Source of the DNA: Endozoicomonadaceae bacterium
Lineage (GTDB): Bacteria > Pseudomonadota > Gammaproteobacteria > Pseudomonadales > Endozoicomonadaceae
Direction: 5' to 3'
Assembly: GCA_023146365.1 (NCBI GenBank)
Contig: JAGLCE010000078.1
Location: 1-12,512, forward strand
Length of the DNA: 12,512 bases
This document shows positions 1 to 7,811 of the stretch, one piece after another. The translations under genes were made by a program, and so were the position numbers. How positions within the stretch are numbered: the stretch's first letter is position 1; the number at the start of each line of letters is the position of its first letter. A model generated the notes under the pieces. The model saw only the letters and a list, made by a program, of their open reading frames with translations, was not told the DNA's origin and did not search any database.

Positions 1-474
1 GAGGGCACGGGACGAACCGTTACAATATTAACGCCTAATGGCTTTTCACCAAATGATGCTTTTCTGTTGGGTAAGCATGCAAAATGTTCAGTCTCCAGTG
101 GAGACCTTAGTATGAGTGATGTTCTCGCAGCGGGACGAATTCCGGTTACTGATATAGAGAGTAAGAGATTGAATGCTTGTGCAATATTAAAACATCTTAA
201 CATTTTCAGCAAAAAATATCCCGAATATGAAAAACAAGTAGAATGTATTAAACACTTAAGATGTGCTATGCCAAATATCGCTAATCACGAGCATCCAATT
301 AGTGATATTATCTGTGAACTCAAATTATTTGGCAACCAAGAATGGTCGAAATTCGAGCAATCTTATATTGATTATTTGCGTTCGCAGCCTGGTATTTTTT
401 TAGAAGATAACCTGTGTAACGCAGTAAAGATAAGACTGGAAATCAAGGAAGCCGGGGCGAAAAACACCCTATGA
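1..474 (+). CDS. 3' end of an unrecognised protein gene (5' end outside window)
   Basis: The frame is open from base 1 to the TGA at 472-474, so 157 C-terminal residues are visible. A TTG at 67 could be called as a start, but the frame continues upstream of it without a stop to the window edge (it begins EGTGRTVTILTPNGF), so I treat the gene as truncated by the window. The visible part is mixed alpha/polar with several cysteines, including CIKHLRCAMPN, and ends KEAGAKNTL. I see no signal peptide, membrane segment or motif I know. It is followed by 195 bp and then by another large orphan gene on the same strand. Function unknown. Confidence 0.6.
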   Translation, partial: EGTGRTVTILTPNGFSPNDAFLLGKHAKCSVSSGDLSMSDVLAAGRIPVTDIESKRLNACAILKHLNIFSKKYPEYEKQVECIKHLRCAMPNIANHEHPISDIICELKLFGNQEWSKFEQSYIDYLRSQPGIFLEDNLCNAVKIRLEIKEAGAKNTL

Positions 475-563
475 GCTGATTGCGTTTTTAAAGAGCATTG
501 AAGTTAGTGGGTGATATTTATTGGGTAGCGTCATTCAATCAAGAAATTATTCCTTGTTTAATA

Positions 564-593
564 TTGAACTTTATTACTTTTTTTCAATCTAAA
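564..593 (+). promoter_or_regulatory. possible sigma70-like promoter for the 956-residue gene
   Basis: TTGAAC (564-569) and TCTAAA (588-593) each match four of six consensus bases with an 18-bp spacer, inside a very AT-rich stretch about 75 bp before the ATG at 670. AT-rich DNA gives such matches by chance. Confidence 0.25.
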
Positions 594-669
594 ACTATAG
601 GATTGTTGTTTTTATTAAATTTGCAGGCTTAATGCTTTATTTAATATTATTCTTGAAAGGTATTGTAAT

Positions 670-3540
670 ATGAAAAACATTGTCATCAGCTTTGAATTAT
701 CTTCTTTTCGAAAGGACGATTTTACAACAAATATGCATCTGAATAAGACTCTGGGTGTAAATTGTATCTCTTCCTTTTTTGATTCCGTGATCGTTTTTTT
801 TGTTGGACGCAGGGTTTCGTTAAGCAAAGAGCAGGTTAGTCTAATAATAAAAGATGCTGATCTTTTGACTAGATTAGAAAAAAAAGGAATTAAAAAACGA
901 TTGATAGAGATGATGTCTGGCGAAAATGTTGATGCCCGTATAAGACCGTCACCTTCTAAACCAATGGTTCAAAAACAGATTATGAATCCAACTCGTCGGA
1001 ATGAGGAAGTACCAATTGGTGGCAATCAGCAGGTAAAAGACCAAAAAACGATGACTCCCGAGAATGTTGAATTAAGTTCGATAGAGACAGAAATGTTCCA
1101 AAAAATGCAAGATAGACACAAGAAATTGCTTGGTAATGTAAGAAATGAGGAGAAAAAAAGCTTACTCAATTATAAGAGACATATGGATGGACCAGGTAAC
1201 AATGATGCGAAAGAGATGGGTAAGACCTGTAAGGGGAAGTCTACGACTTTCGAGTCTGGTGGTTGCTGGATAGGGTCTAACTCTGACAATTTTTCTGTGC
1301 AATCTGCAAGTGCATTTTTGAAATGTAAATCTGAATTAAACAATGCTTTAAAAGATGATTTTAGTGATAGTTCCTTTGCGGTTTCTCAGATACTGGAGAG
1401 TGTTGAAAGATGTATAGATACTCAAATGAGTGATAAAGTACCGCCCAGTAGTACACCCAACCCACATGCAAAGCAGTTACGTGATGTAAAGTCAGCGGTG
1501 TTGCATGATCTTGGCGTTTATTCTGTAGATGATTTTGCAAAAAATATGACTAGAGAAGCATTTAAACAGTTTCAAAATAGAGTCGAAAATGAGGTGTTAC
1601 ATAATATATGCGATAATAAAACATTTTCGTCTATGATGGTGAATTCTTTAATGGACTCACTGGCAGAGTCAATAAAAAACATCTCATCACCATCATGCAC
1701 ATGGCTATCGTCTGAAGAGATTAATTTGATCAACCACATGGGTGGTTTCGACAACTTGTCTTCTGTTAAGCAATATGTTTCCAAAGAAGATAATGAAGTA
1801 TTGAAAAAGATTGAAGATGCTAAGAGAGAAATGCAAAAAAATAATAATGAAGCCAGCCAGCAAAGTGATGTAGGAAAAGTAAAGGGGTATGATTTAAATA
1901 GCATAAATCCAATTGATCCAGATCTTATCGAGAAAAGCAATGAAATATTGCAAAGGATTGAAAAAGATGAAAAAACATTGGAAAGCATTAGAAATAAACT
2001 AAAAAACCATGCTAATCAGAATGAAGTAACAAAATACAAGGAAGAGTTCGCCCGTTTCCTTGAAAATGAATTTAATACCTTATGGAATAAAGTGGGACCC
2101 ATTATAAAAACTTATGCAAAATATCGTATTAAAAAGAATATGATAACTTTCAGTGATAAACAGCCTATACCTGATGACGTTATCAATTTTTCAGCTAATA
2201 AATATGAGCTGAAAAAAGGTGATGGTATTGATGCATATTATTTGTTTAATCCGCAGAATGATAAATCAGTAATGTGGTCTAACACGAATAAATGCTTTTT
2301 AGAAGGATGCACCCAAAAAGAAGCTGAAAAATCTTATTCTGAAAACAAACCGTTGTTATGTTTATATGACGAACTTTGTTTTTTTCCTAAGGTTTGGAAT
2401 GACATTAATGTTGAAGTTGAAGTTGAAGTTGAAGTTGAAGCTGAAGCTGAATATCCAAAGGGTAAATCAAAAAACCCTGATCCTCCAGTGATTATTTCAC
2501 ATGCAGATGAAGTGTTAAATATTAATTATTCAGCGCCTTATACAAAAGTGATGATGAAAGATCTTGAGCAAAAAGTTTTTCAGCTAGAAACAGCTTGTAA
2601 ACGTAATAAGGAATATCAAGAAGAAGTATTGCAAGTGCTCGCAAGTGCATATTCGGATCAGTTCTACGCTAAAACTGATTCCTCAGAATTTATTGATATA
2701 GGCAGTAAATATAAGCCTCCGCTATTACAAGCGAAGTTTGATGTGATTTTTTCAGACGCCGCTGCAGTGTTCACTGAACCTGATAATATCATAATCAAGA
2801 TGGAAGAGAATAATAATGAATACCCAATATGGGAGGTAATTAGTATGGAGGTAGTTAAGATTTGTTATGATATCGTGGATGATCATGTTCAAAAATCAAA
2901 AAAAGATATGGATAATGTAATATGTGATATATATGGAGAGAAAGGCCTAAGGGATGATGCATTAAAGAAATTAAAGAAGGATATGTACAAATTGCGCTTT
3001 AATTCTTGGGATGATAAATGGGATACGAGTGGTTTAAAAGAAATGTTATTTAAAGATGTACTGGCATCTATGGATAATATGGATAAGAATGAAAACAGTG
3101 CTTTACTAGACCAGAACCCAGCCATCAAAACTGATATGCGAAACCTATCGAATAAATTAATGAAATATATAAATGGCAGATCAACCGAAGAAGCAGTACC
3201 AGAAATTACGTATTTAAAAGTGTTCATTGAACAATTGTGTGATCTGTTTTATACAATGAGGTATCAGGATCCTGCTATGACTTTTTTGTGGTTGCCCCAA
3301 GGAACAGTATTAACCAATGAGATGATTGAAAAGTTTAATTGGAAGCCGGTTCGTGGTAAATTATTACGCACAGCTAAGGTGGATAATGGGAAAGGGTTGC
3401 CTTTGGAGCAGGGTCAGGTAGTGGAAATAACTACTTATCCATGTATGTATCTTAATGAAAACAGTGTACTGACAGGTGGAAATATTCTGACGAAAGAGAG
3501 GATTGATTTCGTGCCTGACAAGAAAAAGGGAAAGGCTTAG
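670..3540 (+). CDS. large Lys/Asn/Asp-rich protein of unknown function with coiled coils
   Basis: This is a 956-residue ORF. The ATG at 670 has GAAAGG (655-660) nine bases before it, a reasonable ribosome binding site. I recognise no domain. Visible features are a hydrophobic stretch near residues 32-46 (CISSFFDSVIVFFVG) that is not at the extreme N terminus; a polar, charged region to about residue 230; heptad-like coiled-coil stretches near residues 374-390 and 423-447 (EILQRIEKDEKTLESI); a Val-Glu/Ala-Glu run at 581-594; and a C-terminal region that looks folded (FLWLPQGTVLTNEM, PLEQGQVVEITTYP) ending in a basic tail, DKKKGKA. Base composition is clearly more AT-rich than the porin genes that follow, which suggests a different history. 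Size, disorder and lack of a signal peptide would fit a secreted effector or an internal structural protein, but this is only a guess. Confidence 0.85.
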   Translation: MKNIVISFELSSFRKDDFTTNMHLNKTLGVNCISSFFDSVIVFFVGRRVSLSKEQVSLIIKDADLLTRLEKKGIKKRLIEMMSGENVDARIRPSPSKPMVQKQIMNPTRRNEEVPIGGNQQVKDQKTMTPENVELSSIETEMFQKMQDRHKKLLGNVRNEEKKSLLNYKRHMDGPGNNDAKEMGKTCKGKSTTFESGGCWIGSNSDNFSVQSASAFLKCKSELNNALKDDFSDSSFAVSQILESVERCIDTQMSDKVPPSSTPNPHAKQLRDVKSAVLHDLGVYSVDDFAKNMTREAFKQFQNRVENEVLHNICDNKTFSSMMVNSLMDSLAESIKNISSPSCTWLSSEEINLINHMGGFDNLSSVKQYVSKEDNEVLKKIEDAKREMQKNNNEASQQSDVGKVKGYDLNSINPIDPDLIEKSNEILQRIEKDEKTLESIRNKLKNHANQNEVTKYKEEFARFLENEFNTLWNKVGPIIKTYAKYRIKKNMITFSDKQPIPDDVINFSANKYELKKGDGIDAYYLFNPQNDKSVMWSNTNKCFLEGCTQKEAEKSYSENKPLLCLYDELCFFPKVWNDINVEVEVEVEVEAEAEYPKGKSKNPDPPVIISHADEVLNINYSAPYTKVMMKDLEQKVFQLETACKRNKEYQEEVLQVLASAYSDQFYAKTDSSEFIDIGSKYKPPLLQAKFDVIFSDAAAVFTEPDNIIIKMEENNNEYPIWEVISMEVVKICYDIVDDHVQKSKKDMDNVICDIYGEKGLRDDALKKLKKDMYKLRFNSWDDKWDTSGLKEMLFKDVLASMDNMDKNENSALLDQNPAIKTDMRNLSNKLMKYINGRSTEEAVPEITYLKVFIEQLCDLFYTMRYQDPAMTFLWLPQGTVLTNEMIEKFNWKPVRGKLLRTAKVDNGKGLPLEQGQVVEITTYPCMYLNENSVLTGGNILTKERIDFVPDKKKGKA
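2410..2451 (+). repeat. in-frame hexanucleotide repeat coding Val-Glu/Ala-Glu
   Basis: There are five copies of GTTGAA (2410-2439) and then two of GCTGAA (2440-2451). They code (VE)5(AE)2 at residues 581-594 of the 956-residue protein. The five first units are identical at DNA level, as expected for replication slippage. Gain or loss of a unit keeps the reading frame, so it would change linker length and acidity without breaking the gene. Confidence 0.9.
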
Positions 3541-3566
3541 CTTTGAGGTCGGTCGTCGCCAAAATA

Positions 3567-3600
3567 AGCCAGCGTACTGGTTAGTTTTAGTGTTTTTCGT
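3567..3600 (+). terminator. weak terminator-like hairpin after the 956-residue gene
   Basis: AGCCAG (3567-3572) pairs with CTGGTT (3577-3582), with one G-T pair and a CGTA loop. A T-rich run (TTTTAGTGTTTTT) follows. It starts 27 bp after the stop codon. The stem is only six pairs, so this is tentative. Confidence 0.35.
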
Positions 3601-3623
3601 TCCCACGCTTCTGCATGGGAACG
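3598..3623. repeat. GTTCCCA-type palindromic element
   Basis: CGTTCCCA (3598-3605) is the exact reverse complement of TGGGAACG (3616-3623). Inside it, GC pairs with GC around a TTCT loop, with one C-A mismatch at 3606/3615, giving an 11-bp stem. Palindromes of the form GTTCCCACGC...GCGTGGGAAC are, from memory, dispersed in many gammaproteobacterial genomes, so this is probably one copy of a REP-like family. It may also protect or end the upstream transcript. Confidence 0.6.
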
Positions 3624-4015
3624 CATACGAAACTAAATAACGGACACCCCAATGAGATTCTGCCACCTGCACAGCCAGAAATTTCCGCACTGTCAGGCTT
3701 CTACCCCAATGCATACTGACCCAGCAACGACGGTTTTCGATCAAAATCTACCACCTATTACTCCAATGCCCCAGAAAAATCCTTGATCCATAACAACATT
3801 TGTCAGTGAAACTAACAGGCTAATTGCAACTTTTCTGCATCCACTACGGTCTGAATTAATAGAGTGATCTATAAATTCTGGCCGTCGTCATTCATGTCGA
3901 GCACCACACAAGGCAGACAACCACGGATTCACTTCTGTCCTGATATGTCCAAATACAAGACAGATCAGCCCTGTCACAACATGAGTAACAGAACGCTTTT
4001 TGATTTGGAATAGAT

Positions 4016-5296
4016 ATGACAATGCACGTCATTAAATTATGCACCTTGGGTGTGACTATGATATTGGCTACCGTCACAACGGTGGTGCACGCCAGTTTCA
4101 AACTGATCACTGATGACAGCAGCCTGATACTGACTTACAAGGTTTATCAGTGGAATCAGGTCAACAAAGAGGGAAACGTTCAAGACGAATCTCCCCAGTC
4201 TATGGTCGTCGATTATCAGTCTGGCTACGTTGCCGACATCATCGGTTTCGATTTTCAGGCTGGCATAGCACTAGACATCGACAATGATGGCTACCTATCA
4301 AGCTCCAGCCTGCCAAGCAGCAACAGCGACTCTCTTGATACTCTCGCTAAAGCCCAACAGGCCTACTTGAAAACGACATTCGGTGATGAAGAGCTGGGTA
4401 TTGACGGCACTTACGGTCAGAAAACCCGTCACCTGCAATCTTACAACGACAGTGACTCTCAACGGCTTAACATATCGTCCTTCGGTGTTAACGCCGCCGC
4501 CAACATCCACGGCCTCAACCTCTATGTTGACCGCATCAATGCGTTCACTACACGTCATCAATCAAGCTTTAAGAATCATTTCAAGAACAGACAAGGCCAA
4601 ACCATTGATAACGTCACCATTTACGGTGTCGGTTATGAGTGGAATGGCCTCAACGGTGTAGCTGAACAAGCGAACTCCCAGGATTATCTGAAAAAAACCA
4701 TTGTCAAGGTGTATTATACGTTACCCGTTTCCGAAAACATCTCTGTCGATCTGGATGCTCGTCACGGCACCGTTGAAAAAGAGGGCGATCTGTACGATAC
4801 CGCATGTGTACAGAACGACAAATATGCGTCCTCCTACCACAATTTGAACACCACACTGAATGTTGGCAATGCCTATGTCGGTGTCGGCTACAACAAAACT
4901 TGGGATGGCGATTACGACAACAAACTCTTTGACGGCGACCATGGCAGTTTCAACTCATCTCTGGACTTGGAGATGGGTTACAACTACGAAGACGAAACCG
5001 CTTATCTGGTGAAAACCGGTTACAATTTCGCAGGCTACGCTCCCGGACTGAGCGTTGACGTATGGTATGCCAAGGGCAAGAACGCCAAGAACTTCAATCA
5101 TTTCAATCAGGAGGAAGTCGGTACCCATATCAGTTACGACTTCTCCGGCCAGCTGAACGGTCTCTCACTCACCTACTTTCACACAGCCTATCACGCCAGC
5201 GATGACACACTCACCGATCGTGACGATGCACTGGGTGGCATGTACAACACTAACATCAACCGTATCTATCTGACTTACACCCACAAAGTTTTCTAA
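4016..5296 (+). CDS. OprD-family outer-membrane porin (first of a tandem pair)
   Basis: The 426-residue protein has a typical signal peptide: a short start, a hydrophobic core (LCTLGVTMILATVTTVV) and a probable cut after VHA near residue 26. The rest has alternating polar and aromatic strands and ends YLTYTHKVF, whose last Phe fits the beta-barrel assembly signal. Near residues 63-75, DYQSGYVADIIGFDF is the usual OprD pattern, and the FGDEEL and NDSDSQ segments match the next gene, so the two are paralogues. OprD-type porins pass amino acids, peptides, aromatic acids or sugars; the substrate cannot be read here. The N-terminal part before the SGY motif is shorter than in the second porin. GGAA (4007-4010) gives a modest ribosome site five bases before ATG 4016; ATG 4022 is an alternative. 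Confidence 0.85.
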   Translation: MTMHVIKLCTLGVTMILATVTTVVHASFKLITDDSSLILTYKVYQWNQVNKEGNVQDESPQSMVVDYQSGYVADIIGFDFQAGIALDIDNDGYLSSSSLPSSNSDSLDTLAKAQQAYLKTTFGDEELGIDGTYGQKTRHLQSYNDSDSQRLNISSFGVNAAANIHGLNLYVDRINAFTTRHQSSFKNHFKNRQGQTIDNVTIYGVGYEWNGLNGVAEQANSQDYLKKTIVKVYYTLPVSENISVDLDARHGTVEKEGDLYDTACVQNDKYASSYHNLNTTLNVGNAYVGVGYNKTWDGDYDNKLFDGDHGSFNSSLDLEMGYNYEDETAYLVKTGYNFAGYAPGLSVDVWYAKGKNAKNFNHFNQEEVGTHISYDFSGQLNGLSLTYFHTAYHASDDTLTDRDDALGGMYNTNINRIYLTYTHKVF

Positions 5297-5607
5297 TTAT
5301 TCATAGGATCGAACAGGCACTGCCTTACAGCATGACGGCTATACCTTTATTCAGACAAATCCCCTAGTATCGGCATCGCCAACCATGACACTGAACATTT
5401 ACACAATTACGACTTGCCGTCTAATTTTCTATGTCGTATTGTGTACGTGTCGCATGGTACTAAGACTCAGTGCAGAGCGACAAAGTCGGCTGAGATCGGT
5501 CAGTAATTTCAGGAAAAGGGTGCTTACCCCGATCCATACAAATATTCCACCTGCATAAGCACTACAACGCTGATAGCAGGACAAAAACCTACTGGAGCAG
5601 CGGAGTA
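5297..5607. other. spacer between the two porin genes
   Basis: No gene is visible in these 311 bp. There is no clear terminator behind the first porin. Short hairpins occur, such as CGAC-AAA-GTCG and GGGT-GCTT-ACCC (around 5514-5527). The length and a possible promoter suggest that the second porin has its own transcription start. Confidence 0.5.
5414..5442 (+). promoter_or_regulatory. possible sigma70-like promoter for second porin
   Basis: TTGCCG (5414-5419) and TATTGT (5437-5442) match four of six consensus bases each, with an ideal 17-bp spacer. This would give a leader of roughly 160 bases before the ATG at 5608. Confidence 0.3.
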
Positions 5608-6999
5608 ATGGCGTTACAAAAAACTACATTGGCAGTGGCCATATCCATGGCATTGACCTCAGGACTGATGATGTCAGCGGAAACAAAAGCCATGCAGGGG
5701 GAAGAGAGTTCCCTCAATACTATGATGGAAGAGAGCACTATCGACCTTGAGTTACGTAACCTTTATTTCAATCGAGATTATCGCGAAAAACGAACCAGCC
5801 CCTCCCCAGCGAACTTATTACGGCAACCAAGCATTCAAGAGTCATGGGCACAAGGTGCTCGCCTCAATCTGCAATCTGGTTATTTCATGGACATGTTTGG
5901 TTTTGATGCCTCTTGGTATGGATCGTTCAAACTTCACGGTGATCGTGACGAGTGGGGATCTGGGGCCCTACATAGTTCCAACACACCGAAACACCCCACC
6001 GGTCATGATGAACGTGACCAGAGAAGCTACGACAAACTGGGTCAGATTTTTATGAAAGCCCATTTTGGTGATGAATCACTGAATGGCAATATCAAAGCTG
6101 GGCGGATGTTTTTGGACACCGCAGTTTTGAATGATAGCGACAGTCGCGTAACCCCCAGCACCACAGAAGCCATTTATGCTGATGTTAACTGGAACGAGTT
6201 TACTTTTTACGGGTTCAGTTCTGAGAAAGCATCGGCCAAAACAGATTCTGGATTCCATAAATATGAAGGCAAATCCTACACTTACTCTGGTACAACAAGT
6301 ACACCAGGAAAAATTGGTGATTGGACTGTTAATTCTATTGGTACGCGTTACGATGCAAGCGAAGGCTACGGCTTTAATGCACAGCTAGCTCAAGCCAAAG
6401 ATTACATGAAAGCGGATTATCTCAACGCTTATTACACCCTGACCCTCAACGAAGACGCCAACGTACTCCTTGATGGCCATTACCACAAAATAAAAGGTGA
6501 CGGTAAATACCAAGAAAAAGTCAAGCATCACGGCATGATGAAGGATCGCGACAGTGAAATCTTTAACTTTGCCGCCCAATTGCAACTCAGCGACTTAAAA
6601 TTTGCGCTTTCCTACCAAAAAGTCAACGGCGATAAATATAATGATTCATGGGGAGGATCCGACGATAATGGCATAATGACTTGGAACTCCGTCCGGTACT
6701 CTGATTTTTATCGGAAGGATGAAAAATCTTGGATGGCAAAAGTCGATTATGACTTTAGCAGCATGGGCTTGCCGGGTCTCAGCTTCATGACACTCTATGT
6801 CCACGGTAGATACAGCGAGGGCAATAAAACCCATAGCGAGTGGGAACGTAATACCGATCTCACATACTCCTTTCAGGAAGGTGCCCTTGCTGGCTTGAGT
6901 ATCAAACTTCGTAATGCAACATTCCGAACCCATCATTCAGACAACGACAGCCTAGATGACAACCGATTGATTGTAGATTATACGGTTGCGCTTCTCTGA
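5608..6999 (+). CDS. OprD-family outer-membrane porin (second of a tandem pair)
   Basis: The 463-residue protein starts with a signal peptide (LAVAISMALTSGLMMSAETKA, probable cut near residue 28). A classic OprD N terminus follows: LRNLYFNRDYR near residue 50, QESWAQGARLNLQSGYF near 76-92 and FGFDASWYGSFKL. AHFGDESLNGNIKAGRMF near 151-168 and NDSDSRVTPS near 175 match the family pattern before loop 3 and align with the first porin. The C terminus is strand-like (LIVDYTVALL) but ends in Leu rather than the usual Phe. It probably forms a substrate-specific diffusion channel in the outer membrane; the substrate is unknown. The ATG at 5608 has GGAG at 5594-5597 (ten bases away) and a second GGAG at 5602-5605 that is too close. 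It lies 311 bp after the first porin on the same strand, and a long hairpin follows. Confidence 0.92.
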   Translation: MALQKTTLAVAISMALTSGLMMSAETKAMQGEESSLNTMMEESTIDLELRNLYFNRDYREKRTSPSPANLLRQPSIQESWAQGARLNLQSGYFMDMFGFDASWYGSFKLHGDRDEWGSGALHSSNTPKHPTGHDERDQRSYDKLGQIFMKAHFGDESLNGNIKAGRMFLDTAVLNDSDSRVTPSTTEAIYADVNWNEFTFYGFSSEKASAKTDSGFHKYEGKSYTYSGTTSTPGKIGDWTVNSIGTRYDASEGYGFNAQLAQAKDYMKADYLNAYYTLTLNEDANVLLDGHYHKIKGDGKYQEKVKHHGMMKDRDSEIFNFAAQLQLSDLKFALSYQKVNGDKYNDSWGGSDDNGIMTWNSVRYSDFYRKDEKSWMAKVDYDFSSMGLPGLSFMTLYVHGRYSEGNKTHSEWERNTDLTYSFQEGALAGLSIKLRNATFRTHHSDNDSLDDNRLIVDYTVALL

Positions 7000-7027
7000 T
7001 AGCAGGGATATTACAACACCCCTACTC

Positions 7028-7058
7028 GTCGCAAACGGTTACTTTGACCGTCTGCGAC
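7028..7058 (+). terminator. long hairpin after the second porin, no T-tract
   Basis: Bases 7028-7041 pair with 7045-7058 around a CTT loop: 14 positions with one A-C mismatch (7034/7052) and one G-T pair. It starts 28 bp after the porin stop codon, where a terminator or 3'-end stabiliser is expected. The bases after it (CCTAACCAGC) lack a T-run, so intrinsic termination is uncertain. Confidence 0.45.
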
Positions 7059-7139
7059 CCTAACCAGCTCACTCATACAAACTCCTCCCCAAAAGAGTCA
7101 AAAAGAATCAGTCGCTTATACCCTTGAAGATCTTATTGA

Positions 7140-7172
7140 ATGCAATCATTTAAGACTGTATGCAATCATTTA
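7140..7172. repeat. 13-bp direct repeat, 20-bp period
   Basis: ATGCAATCATTTA occurs at 7140-7152 and exactly again at 7160-7172. The 20-bp period is close to two helical turns, so both copies face the same side of the DNA, as in paired binding sites. A perfect palindrome starts four bases later. Confidence 0.8.
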
Positions 7173-7175
7173 CGA

Positions 7176-7191
7176 CCGACTAATTAGTCGG
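7176..7191. promoter_or_regulatory. perfect 16-bp palindrome, possible operator
   Basis: CCGACTAATTAGTCGG is fully symmetrical with an AT-rich centre, as in sites for dimeric repressors. It is followed by an A-run rather than a T-run, so it is not a standard terminator on the plus strand. It sits about 30 bp before the IS5-like remnant and may instead be part of an element end. Confidence 0.4.
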
Positions 7192-7223
7192 CCATAAAAA
7201 ACTAACAACGTACTGATTATTAA

Positions 7224-7369
7224 GATATAAGCTGGGCAACTCTGAAACAAAAACTTTCCGTGCATTACATCGATCAAGGCCAAGCAGCAAAACCTCTTCG
7301 CTTAATGAGTCGTTTGCTGATGTTAAAAAGTTGTACAACCTTAGTGATGAACGTGTGGTGATGCAGTGA
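7224..7369 (+). pseudogene. decayed 5' part of an IS5-family transposase
   Basis: Reading from 7224 gives ISWATLKQKLSVHYIDQG, then AAKPLRLMSRLLMLK. Shifting frame in the A-run at 7325-7329 then gives KLYNLSDERVVMQ. This matches the N-terminal domain of IS5-family transposases, from memory of the pattern I.W..l...l...Y...Gr..kPlRLM.gLl.LK.lyNLSDErVV..W. Aligning to it requires one lost base at the A-run, and the TGA at 7367-7369 stands where the family has Trp. No start codon or complete catalytic core remains. Weak transposase-like basic segments seem to continue toward 7800. The element is clearly dead; its exact ends are not visible. Confidence 0.72.
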
Positions 7370-7808
7370 AAACTGTTTTAAAATATGGTTTTTCAGGGTC
7401 AACTAATTATCTGACAACTAGTGCACTTTCCACCTAGACAGCATTAAAACCAACACTGCAACTATACAGGCGTTCTAAAGGCGTGATACAAATCAGGAAG
7501 TGATACAGCCGATAAAGAAGATAACGATAAAAGCGCTACTGTTACTCAAGACTTTACAATAATCGTCATCCCATCGCCCCATTCAGCAGCGGATATATGA
7601 TTATCGGTGGCATTGTGAAAAACAAGAAACGCACCCAGGCTATCCCTAATACGCACACCTTAAACTGAATGCGATATCATCAAACAGTCACGAAAAACGC
7701 TTAAAACTAACATTCAAAGCCAGAAGTAAAAAGAGACTGAAACAACGTGAGATGCTTATCATGCTGCTCCCGAAACGTCAGAAGCAGCAAAAAAAGCGCA
7801 GGGATCCC
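7370..7808. other. gene-free stretch, probably further decayed insertion-sequence DNA
   Basis: No intact gene is visible. Short plus-strand frames read as transposase-like basic peptides (for example EKRLKLTFKARSKKRLKQ near 7690-7745), which fits the middle part of an IS5-type protein after several frameshifts, but I cannot align it base by base. The stretch ends where the HU-like gene ends on the opposite strand. Confidence 0.35.
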
Positions 7809-7811
7809 TCA
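7789..7811 (-). terminator. possible terminator of the HU-like gene
   Basis: On the minus strand the palindrome AGGGATCCCT (7800-7809), which overlaps the stop codon, is followed by GCGC and a run of seven T (7795-7789). The palindrome leaves little room for a loop, so the stem is short. Confidence 0.3.

Larger units (their letters stand above)
3541..4015. other. intergenic region between orphan gene and first porin
   Basis: I see no convincing gene in these 475 bp. The region holds two hairpins listed separately, then three copies of ACYCCAATG at 3646, 3703 and 3760, exactly 57 bp apart, with little similarity between the flanks. A TATAAA at 3870-3875 could be a -10 element for the porin gene, but no good -35 lies 16-18 bp before it. 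Open frames on the minus strand here look like chance. Confidence 0.5.

Noticed and set aside
67..474. TTG at 67 as the true start of a 135-residue gene
   Set aside because: The frame is open without a stop to base 1 and the upstream codons look like protein, so the start is more likely outside the window.
3364..3744. 126-residue minus-strand ORF
   Set aside because: It runs antisense into the end of the 956-residue gene and through the palindrome; composition is irregular and no family is recognised.
7766..7790. Hairpin TGCTGCT...AGCAGCA as terminator for the plus strand
   Set aside because: The stem is followed by A, not T, on the plus strand, and no intact plus-strand gene precedes it.
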